From the NCBI GenBank assembly GCA_021731325.1, contig JAKFXP010000065.1:1-5130 (forward strand): 5,130 nt of DNA, read 5' to 3'. Position numbers and translations under genes: made by a program. Origin of the DNA: Parcubacteria group bacterium. Its GTDB lineage: Bacteria > Patescibacteriota > Minisyncoccia > Phycocordibacterales > UBA12088. This document shows, in pieces, positions 1-5,130 of the stretch (the stretch's first letter is position 1; the number at the start of each line of letters is the position of its first letter). The notes beneath the pieces were generated by a model. The model worked only from the letters and a program-made list of their open reading frames with translations. It was not told where the DNA came from and searched no databases.

Positions 1-350
1 CTGGGGGTGCGTGTTTGAATGTCCGCACGCATCATGCCCTGTGCAAGGTATATCGTCCCAAAAGTCTCGGTTCCCCCCTCTGTTGTATTGAAGGTACATT
101 CCTGTGAAATATTCTGCGCAATGAGTGCAGTGAGTGTCGAAGGTCCTTTTGATGGGGTGGGTGTCGTGGTGGCTATCTGAAGTAGGTTATCTTGGGCGAC
201 TGGAACAGGTATCTCCGCTCGTTGACTGTTGAGGAGTAATAGTACTGCTAATGCGAGCACGATGAGCGCGCCGGTTGCGATTTGCTTTTTTTTGAGCATC
301 CCATTTCCGTGTGATGACAGGGGTGCAGGTGATCCAGTTGTTTGTTCCAT
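1..350 (-). CDS. Membrane-anchored extracytoplasmic protein of unknown function, N-terminal part (C-terminus beyond window)
   Basis: This is an incomplete gene whose frame is open from the ATG at 350 to the window edge (116 codons). The product starts with a short polar stretch (about 1-18), then basic KKK (20-22), one hydrophobic helix (about 24-40), a Pro/Thr-rich linker (about 46-72) and the start of a folded domain with C85 in SQECTF, then GTIY (98-101) and G-MMR-D (105-110). No signal peptidase site follows the helix, so I read it as an N-in anchor with an external domain. The C-T-F...G-T-hydrophobic-Y...G-MR-D pattern resembles short hypothetical proteins common in Patescibacteria and the strand pattern of DUF4412/LolA-like beta-sheet domains. 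That is recognition by eye and no function is claimed. An in-frame ATG at 299 (MLKKK) is an alternative start that keeps the helix. Neither start has a clear Shine-Dalgarno. It is divergent from the hydrolase at 459. A poor promoter match (TTGGCA, 18 nt, ACATAT) lies on the minus strand at 410-381. Confidence 0.7.
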   Translation of the reverse strand, partial: MEQTTGSPAPLSSHGNGMLKKKQIATGALIVLALAVLLLLNSQRAEIPVPVAQDNLLQIATTTPTPSKGPSTLTALIAQNISQECTFNTTEGGTETFGTIYLAQGMMRADIQTRTP

Positions 351-443
351 ACGTATATCGGTGTTGTACCGTTAGTATTGATATGTCTCTATTCTACGTT
401 GGACTGCCAAGTTGTGCACGTATACGGGTGTTTATAGGTGTAG

Positions 444-449
444 TATAGT
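444..449 (+). promoter_or_regulatory. Possible -10 element for the alpha/beta hydrolase gene
   Basis: TATAGT matches the sigma-70-type TATAAT in five of six bases. It ends 9 bases before the ATG at 459, so transcription would begin around 456 and leave a leader of about 3 nt. No convincing -35 lies 16-18 nt upstream (the sequence there is TATACG-like), and the hydrolase has no Shine-Dalgarno, which is what a leaderless message would look like. The whole divergent spacer 351-458 is A/T-rich and includes several TATA-like words, so a chance match is possible. Confidence 0.3.
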
Positions 450-458
450 GACGTATAT

Positions 459-1070
459 ATGACAGAACCACAACAAATTATGTATGTACATGGAGGTATG
501 ACGTTCCCCACCCATGAGGAATACTTCGACTTTTTGCGACATGCAGAGGTGTCGATTGAACGCCTCCGTGTTACCGCTGACTGGAAAGATAATTTATCCG
601 CAACACTCGGTTCGGGATATGACATCCTTGCTCCACGTATGCCCAACGGGAGTAATGCACAATATGCTGAGTGGGAGCTGTATTTTTCTCGCATTATTTC
701 CCTCTTGTCTCCCGGTGGTATCCTTATCGGCCACTCATTAGGTGGTGTATTTTTGGCACGCTACCTCGCTGAACACGACATACCCTGCTCGGTTGCGGCA
801 ACGCTGCTTGTTGCCGCGCCATACGACGAAACCGACCTCGATGAGTCGTTGGGAGGTTTTGTGGCACCGGCCTCATTCGAACGTTTTATTGCACAAGCAG
901 GACAGGTGTATCTCTACCACAGCACGGATGATTCGGTCGTGCCCTACACCCATCTTGCCAAATACATACACGCGCTTCCCACAGCATATGTACGCACCTG
1001 TACCGGAATGGGACATTTCAACACCGCTACATTCCCTGCTCTTGAGGAGGATCTGCGGTCAATAGGTTAA
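459..1070 (+). CDS. Alpha/beta hydrolase, RBBP9/YdeN-like serine hydrolase
   Basis: This is a complete 203-residue cytosolic enzyme of usual length for the small RBBP9/YdeN-type serine hydrolases, with no signal peptide or membrane helix. The first strand leads into an oxyanion-type HGG (11-13). The nucleophile elbow is GHSLGG (91-96), giving Ser93. The acid is Asp158 in DDSVVP (157-162), with Asp157 less likely, and the base is His186 in GMGHF (183-187). The triad order and spacing fit the fold. The segment LAPRMP (57-62) followed by an alternating aromatic/acidic helix (69-76) is typical of the family's substrate-side region. The substrate is unknown; family members act on esters, acyl groups or peptides. 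The ATG at 459 puts the first beta strand directly at the N-terminus and has no Shine-Dalgarno, so the message may be leaderless. It is monocistronic here, divergent from the 1-350 gene, and its TAA overlaps the end of the converging SGNH gene. A link to the ABC/esterase operon cannot be shown from this window. Confidence 0.88.
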   Translation: MTEPQQIMYVHGGMTFPTHEEYFDFLRHAEVSIERLRVTADWKDNLSATLGSGYDILAPRMPNGSNAQYAEWELYFSRIISLLSPGGILIGHSLGGVFLARYLAEHDIPCSVAATLLVAAPYDETDLDESLGGFVAPASFERFIAQAGQVYLYHSTDDSVVPYTHLAKYIHALPTAYVRTCTGMGHFNTATFPALEEDLRSIG

Positions 1071-1747
1071 CGGGAAGCATCGAGCACCTTCCGTACTGCG
1101 GGGTCGATAAAGTCTTTGATGATGCGCGCGTACCCTGCTTTGTTGTAGTGGATACCGTCTGATTGTACATACTGCTGATCAATAATGAGTTCACGCACGA
1201 CAAACGGCACAAGGGGTATATCAAACTCATCGGCGAGGTCTTCGTAGATGCGGTCAAACGAAGCTTTGTATACAAAACCAGCATTGAGAGGTGCCTGTAT
1301 TTCGAGGAGGAGTACCGCGGGCGCACCGTCACCTTTGGTGAGTATGGTGAGCACGTCACGTATATTTTCTGTAGCCTCTGCAACGGAAAGCGCGCGTAGG
1401 GCATCATTACCGCCAATCCCAAGGAGTACGATATCTGGGTGTTGATCTCGAATAAACTGCGCGCGGGACTTGCTGCCTGCTGTGGTTTCTCCACTCACTC
1501 CAGAGTTGATGACGCTAACCGAATATCCTTTTTGGGTAAGGAGTGCTTCGAGTTGACTCGGATATGACTCACTGAGTGGCAATCCGTACCCGGCTGTCAA
1601 GCTGTCACCGAACGCAATGATTTGAGTACCCTCGGCGGTTGTAGAAAGTGGTTGTTGTGGGGGGGTATTGGTCGAGCGTATCATCTGAAAGATAAGTACC
1701 CCGAACAGACATATTCCGACACCAATGACACTAATAATTTTCTTCAT
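1067..1747 (-). CDS. tesA: SGNH/GDSL hydrolase, TesA-like lysophospholipase/arylesterase, N-terminally membrane-anchored
   Basis: This 226-residue protein carries all SGNH blocks. GDSLTAGYGLP (47-57) gives nucleophile Ser49, VSGETT (84-89) gives oxyanion Gly86, GGND (112-115) gives Asn114, and DGIH (197-200) gives Asp197 and His200. GDSLTAGYGLP is characteristic of the TesA/arylesterase branch, whose members hydrolyse acyl thioesters, lysophospholipids and aryl esters. The N-terminus has Lys2-Lys3, a hydrophobic helix (about 4-21), then a Thr/Pro/Gln-rich spacer to about 39. There is no AxA cleavage site, and Cys13 is not in a lipobox, so a permanent anchor with an external catalytic domain is likely (inference). 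The frame stays open further upstream inside the permease gene, but the ATG at 1747 gives the natural MKK-plus-helix start and overlaps the permease end by 17 nt, so translation is probably coupled. It is the last gene of the ATPase-permease-esterase operon, the expected partner of YbbAP. The symbol is by similarity and context; the exact substrate is unknown. Confidence 0.9.
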   Translation of the reverse strand: MKKIISVIGVGICLFGVLIFQMIRSTNTPPQQPLSTTAEGTQIIAFGDSLTAGYGLPLSESYPSQLEALLTQKGYSVSVINSGVSGETTAGSKSRAQFIRDQHPDIVLLGIGGNDALRALSVAEATENIRDVLTILTKGDGAPAVLLLEIQAPLNAGFVYKASFDRIYEDLADEFDIPLVPFVVRELIIDQQYVQSDGIHYNKAGYARIIKDFIDPAVRKVLDASR

Positions 1748-4217
1748 AGGCAAGGACGCGCGCAAGTGGACGTCGGTCACTTCTCCATAAGAGTATCCCA
1801 AGTACGAGTACACCACCAACAATCCCGAGTATCGTGTACACCACCGGTGCGTTAAAGAATGCATGCTCATCAATGTCGAGTATGTAGGTCGTAATACCCC
1901 AGGTACTGAGCACTGCGAGTACGTATGCGGCACTTGATGCAATAAGGGTGGTACTTATTGTTTCGGCGAGGTATCGTCGTTCAATCGTATGTGGTGGTGC
2001 ACCAAGCGCTAACAGTCGGGCGCCATCTCGTCTACGTGAACGGTAGGTTAAGATAACGAGCGCAATGATGAGCATGCAGGCGAGTATGAGGGGTGGAAGT
2101 ACGATAACAAATATAATAAGCAGTAGTGTCTGTATGAGTTCTGTGGCAAGGTCACCCGCATCGCGGGTGTTGATGAGAGTGACATTGGGGAGCGTGCGCG
2201 CCACGTACGAAGAGAGTTCTTGCTCTTCTGCAGGGTTTACGAATGCGTATCCAAAATATGTTGCGGGAAAACGCTCAAGATCATCGGGCGAGAGTACAAA
2301 ATAAAAGAAGGGTAACCCGCTACGGGTATCCGCACTCCGGAGAGAAGTAACCACTCCCTCAACGGGGAATCCTTGCACGAGTAAGGTGATACGACTACCA
2401 AGAGTGATGTTTGCTCGTGTTGCAAATTCTTTTTCGACAGAAAACTCCCCCGGTTTACCTAATACAGGTGAACCATCAACCAATACTTCGCTCGTCAGTA
2501 GTTCGTTGCGGTAGGTGATGTTGAATTCGCGCCCTAATTCACGGTCAACTCCCTCTTCGCGACGGTCAATGGCGTCCGGTACATCCAGATTGTCTATGGA
2601 ACGGATACGTGCCCGTACATTGGGAAAGAGGGTGAGTTGTGGGTATGCGGCATACAGGGTATCTTTTTGGGTTGGTTGTACGTCGAGCAGGTATACCGTT
2701 GGTAACGTGCGTCCAAGATCGCGTGAGAGATAGGTGGTGAGAGAGTATTCGGTGAGGGCAAGAGTACACACGGCGGTAAGGGCGACAAAGAGCGAGGTGA
2801 AAGACACAATACCGAATACCCCGTCATACACTTTTTGCGCAATGATACTACGCATGTCAAACGAATAACGGTTTCGTGTGCGGTAGAGTGAGCTGAGTAC
2901 TCGACGATAGCCGAGTGAGATGCCGAGGTATACGACGAGTACTCCCGCGACCACCTCAAGACCGAGGAGGATATCATCGAGCAGAAGTATGGCAATTGCG
3001 ATAATAGGCAGGAATGCTATGCCAGTACGTAGGGTCTGTATACGGGTGGTATCTGCGGTACGAGGGGTGTCTGTTTCGTGCATCAAGAGTGCTTGGGGAG
3101 TCATGCGGCCTAAGCGTGCAACTGCGGGTACGCAGGCAGCGATGCTCGTTGCGCTCACGGCGAATAATACGAGGAGTGCATCTCGTACCGAAAATGCAGC
3201 GGGTAATATGGTGCCGATGTATTGCACGGCATACGTACGCACCAGGTTCGTAAGTACGATGCCACCCCAGAGCCCTACCAGCGTTGCAATGAGAATAACC
3301 ACACTAAATACCCCTATGAGGACGGTACGCACGCGTGCCGACGAGAGACCAAGTGCACGGAGTACGGCAAAGCTTCGACGTAATGTGGTGAGTAGATAGA
3401 GGGTGCTCGCGTATACATTTACGGTGGCGAGAATGGTTGCGATGAGTACGGCGACCGTGAGAAACTGTTGTACCGTATCGAGACTGCGGACGAGTCGTGA
3501 ACCCGTCTGATCAGCTGCTCGTACGCGGAAGTTGCCTTCTTCTCCTTGAGTACGCACGCTGGTCAACATTTCTTCGGAAAGGTCTGGTATGAGGTATCGG
3601 TAAGTATATTCGGATCTGAGAAGCTCAGGGGGTATACCTGACCGCAAAAAACCATCATGAGAGAGCGTGATGCTTGGTAAAAAGCGAAATCCGGTAAAAA
3701 GCGCATCAGGCTCCCGGGTGACAATGTTTGAAACAGTATACGTGGTAGTGCCAAAGAGGACCCTGTCCCCTACCCCGACCTGTAATTTTTTTGCAGATGC
3801 GGTGTCGAGGAGTATTTCATCTGACGTGGGTGTGGTGTAGGTTCCTGAGGCGACCACGACTGTACCATAGAGCGGAAAGGTGGTATCAACGGCGCGAAAT
3901 GATACGGAGAGGGTGTTCGTGCCGTGTGCGAGGGTACCCGTAAAGGATTGTTCGTATGAGCTCGCGGTAGGGATAATACCGAGTTCAGTAAAAAGTACTT
4001 CGGTGTCTACCGGACGACTTGATTCGATTGCAAGATCACCTCCTACAATGACTTTATTTTGTTCAAAGAGGTACAAGCGTGCGCTTGCGGACATGCCGAG
4101 AATGAGGGTAATGAGGGTGGCGGTGAGGGCAAGAGAAAAGAATGACAAGAGGTATTTTTGCCATCCGCGACGCACGATACGGTATGCATATATGACACTG
4201 AGACTATAGGCGTTCAT
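1731..4217 (-). CDS. ybbP: ABC transporter permease, YbbP-like (FtsX/MacB type, ten transmembrane helices)
   Basis: This 828-residue permease is the size of E. coli YbbP and shows its duplicated layout. Helix 1 is at about 21-43, a first external MacB-PCD-like domain at 44-250 contains EPD (169-171), and helices 2-4 lie at about 251-278, 296-326 and 345-369. A central pair is at about 399-436 and helix 7 at about 464-488. A second external domain spans 490-690, and helices 8-10 lie at about 694-724, 750-780 and 792-811. The cytoplasmic coupling motif occurs twice, as LRRSFAVLRALG (279-290) and RRRDGARLLALG (728-739). REFNITYR (563-570), VTSLR (623-627) and PFFYF (636-640) match what I recall of YbbP (COG3127). 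Such type VII proteins couple cytoplasmic ATP use to movements outside the membrane and need not carry substrate across. The ATG at 4217 is preferred over a GTG at 4247: it gives a compact N-terminus, overlaps the ATPase stop by 14 nt and needs no long overlap. No Shine-Dalgarno is visible, so coupled translation is likely. It ends with TAG inside the start of the esterase gene. Confidence 0.9.
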   Translation of the reverse strand: MNAYSLSVIYAYRIVRRGWQKYLLSFFSLALTATLITLILGMSASARLYLFEQNKVIVGGDLAIESSRPVDTEVLFTELGIIPTASSYEQSFTGTLAHGTNTLSVSFRAVDTTFPLYGTVVVASGTYTTPTSDEILLDTASAKKLQVGVGDRVLFGTTTYTVSNIVTREPDALFTGFRFLPSITLSHDGFLRSGIPPELLRSEYTYRYLIPDLSEEMLTSVRTQGEEGNFRVRAADQTGSRLVRSLDTVQQFLTVAVLIATILATVNVYASTLYLLTTLRRSFAVLRALGLSSARVRTVLIGVFSVVILIATLVGLWGGIVLTNLVRTYAVQYIGTILPAAFSVRDALLVLFAVSATSIAACVPAVARLGRMTPQALLMHETDTPRTADTTRIQTLRTGIAFLPIIAIAILLLDDILLGLEVVAGVLVVYLGISLGYRRVLSSLYRTRNRYSFDMRSIIAQKVYDGVFGIVSFTSLFVALTAVCTLALTEYSLTTYLSRDLGRTLPTVYLLDVQPTQKDTLYAAYPQLTLFPNVRARIRSIDNLDVPDAIDRREEGVDRELGREFNITYRNELLTSEVLVDGSPVLGKPGEFSVEKEFATRANITLGSRITLLVQGFPVEGVVTSLRSADTRSGLPFFYFVLSPDDLERFPATYFGYAFVNPAEEQELSSYVARTLPNVTLINTRDAGDLATELIQTLLLIIFVIVLPPLILACMLIIALVILTYRSRRRDGARLLALGAPPHTIERRYLAETISTTLIASSAAYVLAVLSTWGITTYILDIDEHAFFNAPVVYTILGIVGGVLVLGILLWRSDRRPLARVLAYEENY

Positions 4218-4881
4218 TGAGCTGTTTGTCGTGCACGACAAAGACACGATCCATACGTGCGGCTATTTCTTGGTCGTGGGTAATGATAATGAGCGTCTTG
4301 TGTTCGCGCGCTACTTCTTCGAGCAAGAGATCAAGGATGGTAGCTCCGGTAACTCGATCAAGGCTCCCCGTGGGTTCGTCAGCGAGAATGAGGTCGGGAT
4401 TGTTGATAAGTGCACGGGCTATTGCGGCGCGCTGTTTTTCTCCCCCGCTTAAGGTATGGGGAAATGCGTCTTTACGTTCCGTAAGACCAACCCGTTCTAT
4501 CAGGTCGTGTACGCGCCCAGGGTCACTGCGATAGGCGATGTCGAGGGGTGCGCTAATGTTTTCTTCGACCGTAAACGGCACAATAAGCTCAAATGACTGA
4601 AAAATAATACCAATAGACTTGTTGCGGTATTCGGCGAGCGCTCGTTCATCGAAGGATGCAAGATGAGTGCCGTTGATACTGATGTCACCGGTGGTGGGAG
4701 TATCGAGACCGGCAAGGAGTGAAAGAAGCGTGGATTTACCTGAGCCCGAGGGACCAATAATAGCAATCTTCTCCTCGCGGTTAATGGTTATGTTGATACC
4801 CGCAAGAATCTCAAGGGGACCAGAAGGAGTGTTGAATGACTTCCCTACATCGCGCAGCGTAACATGTGGTGTGACGGTCAT
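4204..4881 (-). CDS. ybbA: ABC transporter ATP-binding protein, YbbA-like
   Basis: This 225-residue nucleotide-binding subunit has every catalytic element. Walker A is GPSGSGKS (43-50), the Q-loop is Gln95 in FQSFELI, the signature is LSGGEKQ (144-150), and Walker B is LILADEP (164-170) with catalytic Glu169. The D-loop SLD is at 173-175 and the H-loop is His202 in THD. FQSF-LI and EPTGSLDRVTG resemble E. coli YbbA and its LolD/MacB relatives (COG4181/COG1136). It should dimerise under the permease encoded next and power it by ATP hydrolysis at the cytoplasmic face. I chose the ATG at 4881 because it leaves the usual short lead before the first strand (VTLRDVGKSF, 7-16). An ATG at 4890 or a GTG at 4908 would add three or nine residues with no domain counterpart. 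There is no Shine-Dalgarno before 4881; an extended -10 immediately upstream suggests a near-leaderless message. Its TAG overlaps the permease start by 14 nt. The start is the main uncertainty. Confidence 0.92.
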   Translation of the reverse strand: MTVTPHVTLRDVGKSFNTPSGPLEILAGINITINREEKIAIIGPSGSGKSTLLSLLAGLDTPTTGDISINGTHLASFDERALAEYRNKSIGIIFQSFELIVPFTVEENISAPLDIAYRSDPGRVHDLIERVGLTERKDAFPHTLSGGEKQRAAIARALINNPDLILADEPTGSLDRVTGATILDLLLEEVAREHKTLIIITHDQEIAARMDRVFVVHDKQLNERL

Positions 4882-4888
4882 ATGGTAC

Positions 4889-4894
4889 ATGATA
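4889..4894 (-). promoter_or_regulatory. Extended -10 promoter element upstream of the ABC-esterase operon
   Basis: Read on the minus strand the sequence is TGGTATCAT: a TATCAT hexamer (five of six to TATAAT) preceded by the TG of an extended -10, at 4897-4889 overall. No good -35 is found 16-18 nt upstream, which extended -10 promoters tolerate. Counting seven bases from the hexamer end puts the transcript start at about 4882, one base before the ATG at 4881. This supports that ATG and a near-leaderless operon mRNA. The palindrome at 4922-4956 lies upstream of this element, around -40 to -75, a position suited to an activator site or an upstream gene's terminator. Confidence 0.4.
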
Positions 4895-4921
4895 CCACAC
4901 TGCCACACCCCCCTGGTTACG

Positions 4922-4956
4922 CTCCAATTAAATACCTTAAAGGTATTTAATTGGAG
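4922..4956. repeat. 35-bp perfect palindrome (17-bp arms around one central base)
   Basis: Every base from 4922 to 4938 pairs with its partner from 4956 down to 4940, around the central A at 4939; symmetry breaks at 4921/4957. The arms begin CTCCAATTAAATACC. The element fills most of the gap between the EVE gene and the ATPase gene and contains the EVE stop codon (4949-4947). As RNA from either strand it would fold into a long stem of about 15 bp with a loop of about 5 nt. No U-tract follows on the minus strand (the next bases are CGTAACCAGG), so it is not a classical intrinsic terminator. It could be a dimeric regulator's operator, a transcript 3'-end stabiliser or an RNase III-type processing site. 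The regulator is unknown. Confidence 0.9.
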
Positions 4957-5130
4957 AGGTGTTGGAGATGTGCGCCGTGGGCGGGGTCTATTGGCATCAC
5001 TGAGAGACGATTACCTCGTTTGGTGAGGCTGAGTCCCACAAGCGCGCGGTCGTTACCTAGTTCTTTGAGAGTGAGGGTACGGGGGTAGGTGCATACGTAC
5101 GCCACATCAACGCAGTACCACCGTGGGTAC
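4947..5130 (-). CDS. EVE-domain protein, C-terminal 60 residues (N-terminus beyond window)
   Basis: The frame is open from the window edge to a TAA at 4949-4947. The 60 residues seen read like the end of an EVE domain (PUA-like fold, PF01878). An aromatic RWYCVDVAY strand (3-11) leads to YPRTLTLKELG (15-25), then a DRALVGLSL helix region (27-35), and finally NRLSVMPIDPA (40-50), which matches the RLSV-P-(T/D)PAEW ending of stand-alone EVE proteins. EVE domains are related to YTH and ASCH domains and bind modified bases in DNA or RNA. Stand-alone members are about 140-160 residues and their cellular role is unsettled. The gene is co-directional with the ABC operon, 65 nt upstream of it and separated by the palindrome in which it terminates, so it is probably a separate transcription unit. 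The fragment is short, so the family call rests on a C-terminal pattern only. Confidence 0.75.
   Translation of the reverse strand, partial: YPRWYCVDVAYVCTYPRTLTLKELGNDRALVGLSLTKRGNRLSVMPIDPAHGAHLQHLSN

Noticed and set aside
351..458. Possible small RNA or riboswitch in the divergent spacer
   Set aside because: The spacer is only 108 bases and A/T-rich, with no stable helix or known aptamer core visible. It is adequately explained as two promoters.
389..694. 101-codon minus-strand frame crossing the hydrolase start and the divergent spacer
   Set aside because: The predicted protein is Tyr/Ser/Cys-rich without domain character and runs antisense to the hydrolase coding region.
1070..1094. 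Imperfect hairpin (ACGGGAAG ... CTTCCGT) near the convergent gene ends as a terminator for the hydrolase
   Set aside because: The arms carry a bulge, it lies in the esterase's coding region, and no T-run follows on the plus strand.
1748..1942. N-terminal extension of the SGNH esterase frame (about 65 extra residues)
   Set aside because: It lies wholly inside the permease coding region and reads as low-complexity shadow sequence. The MKK-plus-helix start at 1747 is the normal form and sits at a typical operon overlap.
2920..3399. 159-codon open frame on the plus strand inside the permease
   Set aside because: It is Arg/Thr/Ser-rich with no recognisable domain and lies antisense to a strongly supported gene. 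It is a by-product of the opposite strand's codon use.
4218..4247. GTG start adding ten residues to the permease
   Set aside because: It would enlarge the overlap with the ATPase to 44 nt and add polar residues with no counterpart before the first helix region. The ATG at 4217 is the better start.
4922..4956. Palindrome read as an insertion-sequence end, attachment site or CRISPR repeat
   Set aside because: It occurs once in the window, with no transposase, integrase, target duplication or repeat-spacer periodicity nearby.
5115..5130. Inverted repeat GTACC...GGTAC at the right edge
   Set aside because: The arms are only five bases within EVE coding sequence, and GTAC is frequent throughout the window, so chance is a sufficient explanation.

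Overview
The window holds six protein-coding genes (four complete, two cut by the window edges) and almost no spare DNA. Base composition looks roughly balanced by eye, the standard genetic code works throughout, and the genes are packed with short overlaps. I see no rRNA, tRNA, CRISPR array, insertion sequence or phage gene. The best guess for the source is a member of the Patescibacteria / Candidate Phyla Radiation (Parcubacteria-like). This rests on recognition of the local protein types: a short membrane-anchored protein with a CTF...GTIY...G-MR-D pattern, and a cytosolic alpha/beta hydrolase beginning with an HGGMTF-type motif. Both are styles I associate with that group. It is an inference and no marker gene is present to confirm it.

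Layout. Positions 1-350 (minus strand) are the N-terminal part of a membrane-anchored extracytoplasmic protein of unknown function. A 108-bp divergent spacer (351-458) separates it from a plus-strand RBBP9/YdeN-like alpha/beta hydrolase (459-1070). That gene converges on a minus-strand block and overlaps it by four bases in a shared TTAA. The block reads, in transcription order, EVE-domain protein (end only, 4947-5130), a 35-bp perfect palindrome (4922-4956), ABC ATPase (4204-4881), a ten-helix FtsX-type permease (1731-4217) and a membrane-anchored SGNH/GDSL esterase (1067-1747).

How the genes work together. The ATPase, permease and SGNH esterase form a ybbA-ybbP-tesA module. In proteobacteria these genes are neighbours, and the two ABC families carry the COG description 'ABC-type transport system involved in lysophospholipase L1 biosynthesis'. 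Here they lie in one co-directional run with 14- and 17-nt overlaps, so the subunits are probably made by coupled translation. The likely picture is a type VII (MacB/LolCDE-like) mechanotransmission ABC machine. It would present or extract a hydrophobic acyl compound from the membrane so that the tethered esterase can hydrolyse it on the outer face. The esterase appears to keep an uncleaved N-terminal anchor instead of being released like E. coli TesA, which would suit a cell with no closed periplasm.

The most noteworthy non-coding element is the 17+1+17 palindrome, which contains the stop codon of the EVE gene and lies just upstream of the ABC operon. It could be an operator, a transcript-end hairpin or an RNA-processing site. 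A consensus-like extended -10 sits so close to the ATPase ATG that the operon message may be leaderless.
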